The notes under the pieces were generated by a model. The model was given only the letters and a program-made list of their open reading frames with translations. It was not told where the DNA came from and did not search any database. Positions 1 through 9,790 of a stretch of DNA of 28,467 bases are shown piece after piece (position 1 is the stretch's first letter; the number at the start of each line of letters is the position of its first letter). The position numbers and the translations under genes were made by a program. The stretch spans positions 213,775,802 to 213,804,268 of the forward strand of contig JBOZIK010000001.1 of the NCBI GenBank assembly GCA_051453625.1. The letters run 5' to 3'. This DNA comes from Welwitschia mirabilis (lineage: Eukaryota > Gnetophyta > Gnetopsida > Welwitschiales).

Positions 1-99
1 TAAAACATAAATGAGTTATATAAACTCATGGTAAATCATATCTTAGATTAGAATTACTATAAATTTTCTTAACCAATTCATTTAGTGAGATATTAATGG

Positions 100-640
100 T
101 TTGTTTTATAGTGAAATAGTAAATTGGTATAATTACTTCTACTTGTATAAGTATCATAGTACACTATATCTTTTACTATTCAAATATTTAATTGATTATT
201 AATGAATAGCTTAGTTTATTTTATCTACTTTAAATTTACTAATTCTAAAATTGTTCTTAACCACTTAATTTCATAACAAGATTTTTATGCAATTGTACAT
301 TTTTCTCCTATAGAGGATAGTGTTATCACTTTCTAATGCTTAAATCATCAAAACAAAGGTGATGGTCTTAAAAAAAGAATATATGTTGATGTTAATAAAG
401 AAATTTTTAACTCTTCAATAATATTTGAGTTAAAAGAGTCTTTTATAATAAGTTGATAGTTTCTTTTATATGTATTACCCAAGTTCATCCTCTTTAATTA
501 TTTAACACTCTCACAATAATGTTTAGATGACTAATCTTTTGTGCTTAAAGATATATAAATAAGATACTAATCACATATGATACATTAGATCTAGTACTGG
601 TAATAACAATGAGACTATTAACTATTATTTTATATCTAGT
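100..640 (-). pseudogene. Copia connection/RNase H remnant
   Basis: Downstream of RT on the minus strand, the stretch IVITSTRSNVSYVISIL followed by HLNIIVRVLNN and TWVIHIKET (about 470-640) matches the TRPDIxYAVxxxSR and HWxAAKRxLRYLKGT motifs after Copia RT. Near 100-250, TKLFINNQLNI and IVKDIVYYD match the CDNQSAIxLAKNPVxHxR motif of RNase H. RNase H removes the RNA strand during cDNA synthesis. The intervening part is too mutated to align by eye. Confidence 0.75.
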
Positions 641-849
641 TTCATTTGCTGATTTGAAGTATTCACTAGTACCAACATTTGCATTTCATTTCAAAGGTGT
701 AATAGCCTCTTTGATATTTTCTAATTTAAAATTTTGAATTAAGTTTTTAATAAAAATCCTTTGAGTTAGAAGTATTTTTTTATTTTTTTTAAATTTCTAC
801 ATGAAGATAAAATATATCTAATTTTGAATTAAAAAATTTAAATTCCTCA

Positions 850-1360
850 TCTAAATAACTTTCATATGATTCATATTGATTTCATTACTACAAATTATCA
901 ACATATTATCTACATAAATTACTATATATATAGATTTATCGCCATCGGATTTGATGAATAGCATGGCATTTACATCTTGATAAGTACATGCTTTAAATAT
1001 AATGATACTCAAGTAACTAATTAATTTTGTATATTGTGCTCTTAGAACTTGTTTTAACACATATTGTAACTTATAGTCTATACACCATTTATTTCTTACA
1101 CTTTAAAGCCCTTTGATGTCATTATAAGATCTACATTAAAAAAGAAAGTCTTAATACCTAACTAGGGCATATTTTATACCTTCTGAGTTGCTAAGGTCAT
1201 CATAGTTCTAATGGTAACACATTCAGCTATCGATGTAAAGACTTAATTATAGTTAAATTCTTTTCTTTTTCATAGGCTATAATAATAAGATGAGCTTTGT
1301 AATATTTAATGGTATTATCTAGATTATTCTTATTATGGAAAGCCCATTTGTTAGGTAATA
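850..1360 (-). pseudogene. Copia reverse transcriptase (RVT_2) remnant
   Basis: From 1358 downward the translation reads LPNKWAFHNKNN, DNTIKYYKAHLIIIGYEKE (family: WVFKxK, ERYKARLVAKG), a stop-containing stretch, then LKQVLRAQYTKLISYL (family: LKQAPRAWYxK) and IVIYVDNMLIICSN. The catalytic box is at 905-916 and reads YVDN where active enzymes have YVDD, so one of the two metal-binding Asp residues is lost. A 69-codon stretch (851-1060) around the box is still open but begins and ends inside the domain and is not a gene. RT would copy element RNA into cDNA. Confidence 0.9.
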
Positions 1361-1924
1361 CAAGTGAATTAATAGAAGATTGACTAACTCACATGTTATA
1401 TTTTTCATGAGTGAATTATATTCTTATTTCATGTCTTATCTCTAGTGATCATGCAAAGTGACATATTTAAAGGAGAATTATTCTTTGTCAAAAGTAAAAA
1501 GAAGCTTATTCTCATCATCAAAAAAAGAATGAGAGATCTTCCTAGTTTTAATTTTTTTCCTTTCATCATCATAAATGTTTTTATAGTATATTCTAATAAA
1601 GTATCTTATTTTATTCTTTGTAAGATATTGAAATTCTCTGTAGGATAGGCATATAAAAAGTCTCAATTAATTTAGGTTTTATTATAAACAAATCATTTTG
1701 ACTAGAAGGAACTAAATTAATATAACAATTCAATACATATTCCTCCTCAACTATAGGACATGAAGCATTTAATACTTACATAAGATGATAGGAAGGATGT
1801 AGCTTAAAAAGGCAAAGATGAAATATGTTCTTTGAGGTTTCAACAAAGATAACTTTATGAGAATTGGTGATTTTATAATTCTTAGAAATGTACACATGAT
1901 ATTATTTTTAACTAGTTGGATATC

Positions 1925-2040
1925 CTAAAAAAATTCTATCATAAGCATGTTCACAAAGCTTATTATGATGTGTAGTAGGAATATAAACATATCACTTACA
2001 TTTAAATACTTGAAGATGGATTAGAGTAGGCCTATACAAT
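1925..2040 (-). pseudogene. Copia post-integrase segment (HLRVFGC-type)
   Basis: Translation gives RPTLIHLQVFKCK, a stop, then YVYIPTTHHNKL and AYDRIFLGYP. This follows the plant Copia pattern in which a HLRVFGC motif, a KLxxKA stretch and an IFLGY motif link integrase to RT. No separate catalytic role is known for this stretch. It confirms that the minus-strand pol order is uninterrupted between integrase and RT. Confidence 0.8.
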
Positions 2041-2087
2041 TCTATTGTTTAGTAGGAAAAACACCTTTTTAGAAGCATAGATAATAC

Positions 2088-2545
2088 AATTATTGAGATA
2101 GATTATAATACTAATAGCTTCTTCTCATAAGAGGAGTTGGATCCATTGAAGTACACCATTGAATATGCCATATCCATGATGGTCTAATTAAGCCCTTTAG
2201 TGATGCCATTCTATTATGTAATTCTTAAGTATATCTTTAGATGATGAATGCCTTATGAAGTAAGAAAGTCCTTGATTTTAGCTAATTTGTATTCTTCATC
2301 ATTATCAAAATGGAAAATCTTAATTTTGTTACTTCTTTCCTTTTCCACTTTTGCATTAAAAATATTAAAAATGTTTAAAGAAAGAAATTTGAATTCCATG
2401 AAATACATACAAGCCATATGTGAAAATCATCTATGAAGGATATGAAGTAGTAATAGGCTTAGAATGTAGGAATTTACATAGGATTACATATATCATACAA
2501 GATTTTAATTAGTTTTTCCTTACTAAGAGAAAATTATTATCTTAT
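2088..2545 (-). pseudogene. Copia integrase catalytic core remnant
   Basis: Readable motifs in order are YYFISFIDDF (FIDDF at 2422-2436), the DNGGEY-like DNDEEY at 2289-2306, and the NGITKGLN...TIMDMAYSMV segment at 2154-2210, which matches the family pattern NGVxERxNRTxxxMARSM. These correspond to the later parts of the DDE core: the second catalytic Asp is kept in DNDEEY and the catalytic Glu region has changed. The enzyme would insert element cDNA into the host chromosome. At least three frame changes and several stops show it is dead. Confidence 0.85.
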
Positions 2546-2665
2546 TGCTTTACCTATTATACATGCTTTATATCAAGGAAAATCACATGAAATGAAGGGT
2601 AAAAGCTGCTCACACATTACCATTAGGGAGTACAGACTATTATAACCCAAGCAAGCATGCCATAA
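2546..2665 (-). pseudogene. Copia GAG-pre-integrase (zinc-binding) remnant
   Basis: The segment opens with LWHACLGY, matching the conserved LWHxRLGH signature of the family, and 34 residues later reads CIIGK, the position of the second zinc-ligand pair. This N-terminal domain of Copia integrase binds zinc through His and Cys residues. The frame is continuous from 2665 down to about 2420 apart from stops, so it also joins directly to the integrase core. The second His of the signature is Tyr here, which by itself would damage zinc binding. Confidence 0.85.
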
Positions 2666-3060
2666 AAGTGATGAAAATGTTGCTTCTTATAAAACATGAC
2701 ATAAAATTTCAAGAATACTAATATATGCTTCAGATGCATTATTTTATCATCCATGTAGTTCTTCATGATAATATCACAAGAAGCATATAAAATATTGATG
2801 GAATCTTTTATCATGATGATGAAATAATCTTCTATAACCATTATAAAAAGAGCTAAAATATGAGATATCAAAGAGAAAACATATATAACATAAGAGAATG
2901 TTTACTGTGAGAGTGAAGATAAATGAAATTGAGTATTGTTATCATGCAAAAATTGACATTTACTTTAAGTTACGTAGGCCAATTTATCATGATCACTCTA
3001 GCTTTATCATGTTTCTATGAATTTAGTAAGACCAATTCTTTCTAAATCTACATTTGCTAA
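2666..3060. other. No gene seen, AT-rich
   Basis: By position this should hold the gag or protease of the minus-strand Copia element, but I can match no motif. An 82-codon frame at 2623-2871 (minus) overlaps the GAG-pre-integrase segment in a different frame and has no recognisable content. Confidence 0.5.
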
Positions 3061-3088
3061 TATTTTATTTTACACTATTATTTTATAG

Positions 3089-3217
3089 GATTTTAATAGG
3101 ATAAGGAGTATTGTAGCAAAAGCTAGAGGTATAGCTCCTCAAAAAGCTAATAATGCCAGTATACTTTATAATAGTAGTAGTTTAGCTATACATCTTAACT
3201 TAAATCCTACGTTACAG
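3089..3217 (+). other. Exon-like open segment with splice-site consensus
   Basis: A 43-codon stop-free segment in frame with its own first base begins right after a T-rich tract ending TTTTATAG (acceptor-like) and ends CAG followed by GTAATA (donor-like). Both ends are phase 0. The conceptual peptide contains IVAKARGIAPQKANNA and SSLAIHLNLNP, which I do not recognise. No neighbouring exon was found. It could be a fragment of a captured or decayed host gene, or a chance open segment between common dinucleotides. Confidence 0.25.
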
Positions 3218-3295
3218 GTAATATTTGGCTTCTGTGTTATCTAGGCTTATTAGTAACTAAGTTGAAGGAGGCTAAATTTTACTTTAATTTTTAAA

Positions 3296-3332
3296 AAACC
3301 CTAATATTAACCCTAACATTAAGTATAAAAGG
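3296..3332 (+). promoter_or_regulatory. Telo-box pair and TATA-like motif
   Basis: AAACCCTAA (3296-3304) is the plant telo-box, followed by AACCCTAA (3309-3316) and a TATA-box match TATAAAAGG (3324-3332). This spacing is plausible for a plant promoter or an LTR U3 region. The plus-strand Gypsy gag begins 1.65 kb downstream, so this could belong to that element's 5' LTR, but I cannot define LTR ends. Confidence 0.3.
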
Positions 3333-4982
3333 TTATTTAACCTTATATTTAGTGTTTTTAATATTTATTGCTTCCTTGAAAATTTTACAAAATGTCGTAA
3401 GATCTCACATCATGTATAGTTTATAAGTTACTTTCTTAGGAATAAGCTAGCCCTCTAAGGCTAATATGAAATTTTTTTGGTATTTATTTCTATCTTGATT
3501 TAATATACAGTTATTTTATTTTATGTAATAAATTATATTTTATTTCTCAATTTATTTTCTTAATATTATGTATGTATATTTTCATACTTATTATTCTTGA
3601 TAAGGATTTAAGTTTATTAAGCATCTTTATCAATTTTACATGAAGTTTTTAAAATAATCTTGGTTCTTTATTTAATTTTATTTAAGGTTTTTTGGATCTC
3701 CAAAATCCTATTTTACATTCTTGTAAAGTAAATATAAGAGCTTAGAAGACCTAGAGTCTTCACTCAAGCTTTTTTTTTATTCAATAGATCTTTAGAATAA
3801 GATTTGTGCGAGTCTATTTTTATTAAAGGTTTTAGTTATTATAGAAATGTTCATGTTATATCTTATGGTTATGCTTTATTCTTAGCTCATAATATTGATT
3901 TATAACACATACTATACTCCACACTTTTACTTTATGAAATCATTCTGTGATAGTTATAGAAGTGGTTTACGTACAGATAATCTATTTCATGTTACTACAG
4001 TTATCCCTTGGAAAGAATGACATTGAGACTATGCTACAAATGAAAGTCCTAGTTTATTTAGTAAAAGTTGGATTTAGACATTAAGATTTGTATTCCTATA
4101 GTGATTTGGCATATTACCATACATTAATGATAGATATAAGAATAGTCAAACTTTATTACAAATAGCATTTTTTTACCACTAGTAGGGATGATGGCATGGT
4201 AGATATAGTGAAGTGTACAAATTTATTTTCATTTTTATTTTTTCCATTATTTTATTTTATGCTAGTTCCTTTCTAGTGCTCCTTTGTATCTTATTTTAGT
4301 ACTTTTATTTTTAGTAATTTAATTTCTTATACTTTTTCATTTCTTATATTTCTCTAATGGATGGATCACCTTTAATGATTTCCAAAATAGTTCTTTTACA
4401 TTTCCTATGAGTTTTCATTTTTTATAACATATTTTATAGATATATGTATTTTCATGTAGGGATAACATTCTTGTGTGATTATTTTCTATTTTTTTAATTT
4501 TTTTTCCATTTTATCTTCCTATCCCTTATAGGTTCTAAAAATAATGAAGAAATTAAAGAGGATTGGTTTTTTTTGTGCTTTTTTTTAATACTACATATTC
4601 CCCTTTCTGTACAACATTTTTTTTGGCATTGCATTATTTTTTTCATGTTTTTGTTATTATTGAATTTTAGGGTTTCTTGTATTTTATCTTATATATCCCC
4701 ATCTTTACTCACTTTTTATATTTATAAACTAGTCCAAAACCCTTATCCTTTAATTATCTTCATCTAATCTTTTACTTTTAGACTTTTCTTTTAAAATGTT
4801 CTCCCGTTGTCCTATTCCACTAGTGTTACTACTCTTTCTATATAGGTATCTCTAAAACGTTGTAAAACTTATGGTCTATCCTTCTCTTGAATTCTGAAAC
4901 ATCTTGCTAAACTTACATCATCTGAATTCTTACATCCTTACATAAACTAGTAATATAAGTTGGAATATTTCCTAATTGAAAC
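3333..4982. other. Noncoding AT-rich stretch, T-rich from about 4220 to 4780
   Basis: Long pyrimidine-rich runs and many stops occur in all frames. The 64-codon open frame at 4573-4767 (plus) is mostly Phe, Leu and Ile from a poly-T context and is not credible as a gene. By position this could be the LTR and leader of the plus-strand Gypsy element. Confidence 0.45.
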
Positions 4983-6540
4983 ATGGACTCAAACATAGGA
5001 AATAGAGGTAGGTATCCTTCTAAGCGTTGATCAAGAAAAAGACCTCAAGAAGAAGAACATTACAATGTAAACAATAAAGCTCATGGATAAAATCCTCATC
5101 CTTTCTATTAATATTCATAATTACACTTTTAATTTATTTTTTCCCAAGACATTTTCTTATAATCAATAACCTAGATAAACATTAAAACCTTATCTATAAT
5201 CTTAATGTGTAGGTACTCCTTCTTGCATAGTTCAACCATCCAATGCTTATAGAATAGACTTCAAAAGGCTATCATTCAACTCTTACTTTAATTTCATGAA
5301 TTAGAATCTTAAGATCCCTTCTTACACCTTACAAAGTTTAAATGCATCTTATCCACTATTTCATAAAATACTTACAACTTTGATTCCCTTAAGTTAATAG
5401 TATTTTACTTTCTCTAAACAATAAATCTTAATCTTGGTTGTACACATTGGAGCCTATATCCATTTTGATTTTGACTAGTTTAAACTAATATTTTATCCAT
5501 AAATTTTTCCCAAGTTATAAAAGTTATGCAATTAAGAGAGAAATTATAAACTTCTAATAAAAATATCATGAGACTTTTTTTCCAAACAGTACAGAGATTC
5601 TAAGACTTATTAATCAAAAGCCCTTAATTTGGATTTAAGTAAGATAGACTTGTTAGCTTTATTTATGAAGGATTATCTTTCAATCATAGGTAACTTGTAG
5701 AGATGATGTATAGAGAAAGTTTTGTAGAAATTAAAATTAATAAACTTTGTAAAAGTGGGAAAAGCTTACTAAGCCTTATACTTCACACCATAATATTAAA
5801 TTAGCCAGTATCTTTAATGTTCTTGATAATTTTAAAGTTACTAAAAAACTAGAAAAGTTGTTCAAAAAAAAAAGAGCTTACTACTACTATTAAATCCATA
5901 ATTATTAAAACTAATTTTTTAATATTTCATATAGGTTCTCACAATTCTTTTAATTATCAATTCTTATCTACTTTTTAAGATATGATTTAGAAGTAAGTAA
6001 ATGTTATAAGACAACAATAATTAAACCAAATAGCAAATAACCCTTACTCTAATACCTAAAATCCTAAGATAGAAAACTCACTCAAACTTCTAATATAAAT
6101 AAAACAACAATGAAGCATTCTAAAGTAGACGTCAAAATCTTTACCTTTTACCACTACATAAACCATGTTTTTCCTCATCTAATTCTTTTCCTTCATCTTT
6201 CACAAACCAACCTACATCACTTCATACTTTAAAAGAAACACTTAAAAATTTTTTGAAGACTCAAATTAAAATTAACATTAACCAATAACAATTTAATAAA
6301 TAAACTTTCTTCACCTTACAAATACTAGAGTAAAATGTCCAATAAGTTAATCAAACTACCATACACATTCTTGTATCTCCTAAATGATGTAAAAAAGATA
6401 AGATTACTTCTATTCATGAGTCAAATCCTAGTGACATCTAAATAGTTGAGAGATTAAATTATTTTCACATTAAAGAAACAAAATTGATAAACCTTATAAG
6501 TATGACATAAATTAATAAAGACATAGAGAAATATAAGTTA
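4983..6540 (+). pseudogene. Gypsy (Athila-like) gag remnant, plus-strand element
   Basis: A possible start ATG at 4983 opens MDSNIGNRGRYPSKR, then a stop and SRKRPQEEEHYN, a basic/acidic N-terminus. The diagnostic piece is NPYSNT at 6039-6056, followed by a stop and NPK, which matches the NPYSNTYNPGW motif of plant Gypsy gag. About 190 bp downstream, TSLHTLKETLKNFLKTQIK matches the coiled, Gln-poor gag C-terminal segment before pol. Between 5460 and 5700 a weak fit to the retrotransposon gag domain (DLSKIDLLALFMKDYL) is seen. Gag forms the virus-like particle. Many stops and frame changes; not functional. Confidence 0.7.
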
Positions 6541-6870
6541 CATGAAAAAGAAGTACCTTCCAAATGTAGCAGTGAAGAAAAGCAAATGGAAGAGAAAATT
6601 GAAGAGGAAATTCCATCCTATAATGATCCTATACCATTTGCAAAATAACTTAAATATGATACCTTAACTAAGAAACATTAAAAGATCCTTTAAATATTTA
6701 AAAAGATAAAGATTAACATTTTTCTTTTAGAAGTCATAGAAAGAGTTCCTTTAAATGCCAAAGTTCTTATGGATTTATGCACTCTTAAGAGAAGGATGAA
6801 TTTCCAGAGTAAAGTGGGATGATCCAAGATTATTTTAAAGGGAACTTTCATTACTTAAAATTAAAAATAA
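6541..6870 (+). pseudogene. Gypsy pol N-terminus (pre-protease segment), plus-strand element
   Basis: An acidic stretch (EEKQMEEKIEEEIPSYND) is followed by PIPFAK, IFKKIKINIFLLEVIERVP, LNAKVLMDLCTLKRRMN. This matches the plant Gypsy pre-protease region (PFPxRL, KFLxIFKKLxINIPFxEALExMPxYAKFxKD). The segment stops being recognisable near 6800-6870, about 100 bp before the left LTR of the nested element. The same protein resumes on the same strand near 24490. Confidence 0.8.
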
Positions 6871-6971
6871 AGAACTTGTAATAAATTCAAAGAAAATTTA
6901 CAATTAACAATGTTATAATTAAGAAAAATAAATATACTTTATTAATTCTTGGATAAAGTAAAACCTTCTAT

Positions 6972-8232
6972 TGTGATGCATATTTGTGAACATGTTACAT
7001 CCTTAAACAAATCCTAAAAATTACTAAAATATATATGTTACATAATAAAATGTATTAATATAGATGGATTTGATCTAAATGTCTTAATTCTTTTAAAGGC
7101 GTAAGTAAGAAGAAAGAGAATTGATTTTAAAACAAAATACTTATGCAATCTATAAGTAGAACAATAATAACGCAAAGTAACAATAAAAATAAACATACTA
7201 TGAAAATGGGATGCAAGTTCTATTTTAAATAGAACATCTATTCCATTACCAAATTAACCTATCATGGAGATTGGCCTTGTATAACCTAAATAAATTAAGG
7301 AAATCCATCACTAAATCAATACCAATCTAAGCTATTAAGTTCATCACATAAAATATGAAAATAGTGTAAAATTAATTTAGAAAACAAAATATAATACATC
7401 TAAAATAATAATGTTCATTTTAACAAAGGTTACTCTTGTGATCTATATTACAAATGAAGCTATTATAGAATTATAAGCAACATACACAATACGAAAAATT
7501 CATATAACAAAATATATAAAAAGAAAAATAGATTTTTAATTAAATCACATCCACATTTATGATATAAAGCAGTAGCACCTTAATGAAGGATACATAGTCA
7601 AACACCAAGGAAGATGTCTCTCTACAATAATAAGGAGTGAATTTTCTACCCTTCAATCTCCTGTCATGAGAATTTCTAGTGCTAAAGAAGATAAAATAAA
7701 AGTTGAGGGTGAAGTAGGTTTTTATTACAAACATAAATTCTAAATCTAGTAAACACTAATAGATGTGGTAAAACCCTAATGATCATGCAAGAAAGCACAA
7801 AATACATAATGAAAGTTGGTGAATTTTGATAAAGCATTATTTTTGGATGTCTTCCTAATGGTCATTCGAACATCATAGGAGATGATGCCATATCATATAG
7901 GATCTACATCAACTACCAGATTAATTTAGTAAGTGTCCTAATCAGCATAAGTATTTCTATCATCCATATAGTAATCTAGATGATAAGGTAGATGATGAAC
8001 ATTGTAAAGATGTTTCTTGTATAAGATGAGCCTCTTTGATTGCAGGATTGATGCTTAAGATAGAAAGTATTGTAATTTTCTTGAAATGCCATCAAATGTA
8101 ATGAAGATTGCATGTTTTAATGGTATTTTACTTAGCTCTTCATTACCATTGAAACTTAGTATAATCCTATCCAATGTCCTATAAAATTACTCAAAATACT
8201 CTATCAAATACACATAATTTGGTAGTACAACA
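6972..8232 (-). repeat. 3' LTR of the Athila-like element
   Basis: It begins with TG at 6972 and ends with CA at 8231-8232 on the plus strand; read on the minus strand it starts TGTTGT. It aligns in the same orientation to 19072-20280 over its full length, with shared blocks such as ATGCATATTTGTGAA, AAGAAAGAGAATTGATTT and ATTTGGTAGT. A telo-box-like AAACCCTAA sits near 7771. A 64-codon open frame at 7540-7734 lies inside it and has no counterpart of note. Confidence 0.88.
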
Positions 8233-8262
8233 TAGCATTCCACTTATCCTTGTCAATTCCTA
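8233..8262 (-). other. Candidate polypurine tract of the Athila-like element
   Basis: Immediately upstream of the 3' LTR on the minus strand, the sequence includes AAGGATAAGTGGAA, a purine-rich stretch in the place where plus-strand DNA priming would start. It is short and interrupted by T residues, so it is only a positional candidate. Confidence 0.3.
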
Positions 8263-8919
8263 ACAAAATTAGGTGAACAACCATAATTGTAAGCCAAATT
8301 GAATAAAGAAAAATCAACTAGGAAACTATGAAATAAACTTAAAAGAGATATTAGAAATCTTAAAATGCAAAATAGAAATGTTAAAAATAGATAACTAAAC
8401 ATTTCACATTATAGTATAAGTGGCAGTACTATTGTCTTGTTGGTTGCCCAGATGATGAAGGGGACAATAGGCTCAAAAATTAATCTTAAAAAAATAAAAT
8501 CTTATGAGAAATTTTTTGAAAATATATACATTAAAACTTAATAGGATTAATAGCCTCCCACTCAAATGTACAACATATCATGAAAAATAATCATGTATAA
8601 CATAAACATTCATTATCATGAAATGTCTCAATAATATTATGTGTAATAATATCTCAAAAATGAAAGACGAACATAATGATAATGCTAAGAAAATCATGTT
8701 TATATATGAAATCGTGAGTTTTAATACAATTCATAAAGGGAATATACATAATAGAAAATAATACATCACTCCCTTCATTGTGTTAAAATGAATTCCTAAT
8801 GTACAATAGGATCAAGTGTATATCAAGAAGAAGGAAAGTACTCAAAATATATAGGGAAACAATGATCAAGTGCTATCATAATGGAGTATGTAGTCTTATC
8901 TTTCTATACACTAACTGAC
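8263..8919. other. 3' spacer of the Athila-like element, no gene seen
   Basis: AT-rich noncoding DNA between the candidate polypurine tract and the decayed 3' ORF, with stops in all frames. Confidence 0.5.
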
Positions 8920-9240
8920 TCTAGAATATCCACTACTACATCATGCTTAATGCATAATATGTGCTGATGCACATTAGTCAGCTGCTTCTAAGTATACTAA
9001 ACTCTTCTCTTAACTTAGATATCCTTTGATTAAGTATGATAAAGCATCAGTCTATTGCCTCTTTAATGCTCTATGTAGTTCTTGACAGGAGATTCTGAAT
9101 TTGCTTAATGATGATATCAATCATAAGTTTCCAGACCTAAGGTCTTTCTACCTGTCTTACGATCAAAATTCCCATTTTCTTGTAACTAATAAGATAATGT
9201 TTGAAGATGCATAATTCTTTGCTCACCCACAAGATTAGGT
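8920..9240 (-). pseudogene. Possible continuation of the unrecognised 3' ORF
   Basis: Past the TAG, shifted frames read LVGEQRIMHLQTLSY, LQENGNFDRKTGRKTLGLET and, near 9010-9070, LNQRISKLREEFSILRSS, the last with a heptad-like coiled-coil look. This is consistent with the same decayed reading frame continuing with frameshifts. I do not recognise a family. Confidence 0.3.
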
Positions 9241-9252
9241 ATAACAAATCAT

Positions 9253-9790
9253 CTAAACATAACTAAGAAAAGATAAGAATATCCAAGAGTCTATAACTAT
9301 TAAGCCTCAATCATGATCTTGAGTCTTCTCTAAATAAAGGTTAGTAAATCCATGTGATACTGCCAACATTTGAAGGTAATATATTATGACATGACTATCA
9401 TGGAAGAAAGGACTAATGTCATGAATCAATCATCTGTGAAAAATACAATACACAGGCAATAATTGTATCACTAAAACTCCATGCCTATCACCTATAATAT
9501 CATCTGGTATGTCTAATGCTACACCATAAGCATAATGCTCCTCTATATCATTAGCTAAATGAATGTGTGTGCTCTAAATGCCACCTAAGTTAGCAATAGT
9601 AGTGATGTAGATCAAGAGAATCAATATCTCATTGTCATGAATGGTAGTTATAATCATGTTGACAAGTCAATCAAAAGCATCGAAAGACCTCTCTATATGC
9701 ATAGTATCATAAAAATCTTTAGCATCTAAAGTATAGTAAGATCCATATGCATTTAAACTTCACTTAAGCTAAATATTTATCAATCTTTGA
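9253..9790 (-). pseudogene. Unrecognised decayed ORF in the 3' spacer of the Athila-like element
   Basis: One minus-strand frame holds from about 9744 to 9253, with four internal stops before the final TAG. Peptide pieces include AYGSYYTLDAKDFYDTMH, IERSFDAFD, LANDIEEHYAYGVALD, IPDDIIGDRHGVLVIQLLPV, SPFFHDSHVIIYYLQML and VSHGFTNLYLEKTQDHD. The low stop count over 158 codons in such AT-rich DNA and the mixed composition suggest real former coding. It lies between integrase and the 3' LTR, where Athila elements can carry an env-like gene, but I see no membrane segment or family motif that would prove that. Confidence 0.45.

Larger units (their letters stand above)
1..2665 (-). mobile_element. 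Decayed Ty1/copia retrotransposon, pol region, 3' end cut by window
   Basis: Translating the minus strand in short frame-shifting segments gives the Copia pol domains in their standard order from high to low coordinates: GAG-pre-integrase near 2546-2665, integrase about 2088-2545, a post-integrase segment about 1925-2030, RT about 850-1360 and RNase H about 100-640. Many in-frame stops and several frameshifts separate the readable pieces, so no polyprotein can be made. I could not find gag, an aspartic protease or a 5' LTR above 2665, and no LTR is visible before the window starts. The domain order (integrase before RT) separates it from the Gypsy elements in the rest of the window. Lineage within Copia is not assignable by eye. 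Confidence 0.9.

Noticed and set aside
4573-4767. 64-codon hydrophobic open frame that could be read as a small membrane protein
   Set aside because: It is a by-product of poly-T sequence (Phe/Leu/Ile only) with no other support.
4851-4867. A TAAAACGTTGTAAAAC stretch that could be a decayed primer binding site for the plus-strand Gypsy element
   Set aside because: It needs two indels to fit the tRNA-Asp-type site, and no LTR end is visible beside it.
6967-6971. Target-site duplication of the Athila-like element (TCTAT on the left, CCTTT at 20281-20285 on the right)
   Set aside because: Only three of five bases agree, which is not better than chance in AT-rich DNA.
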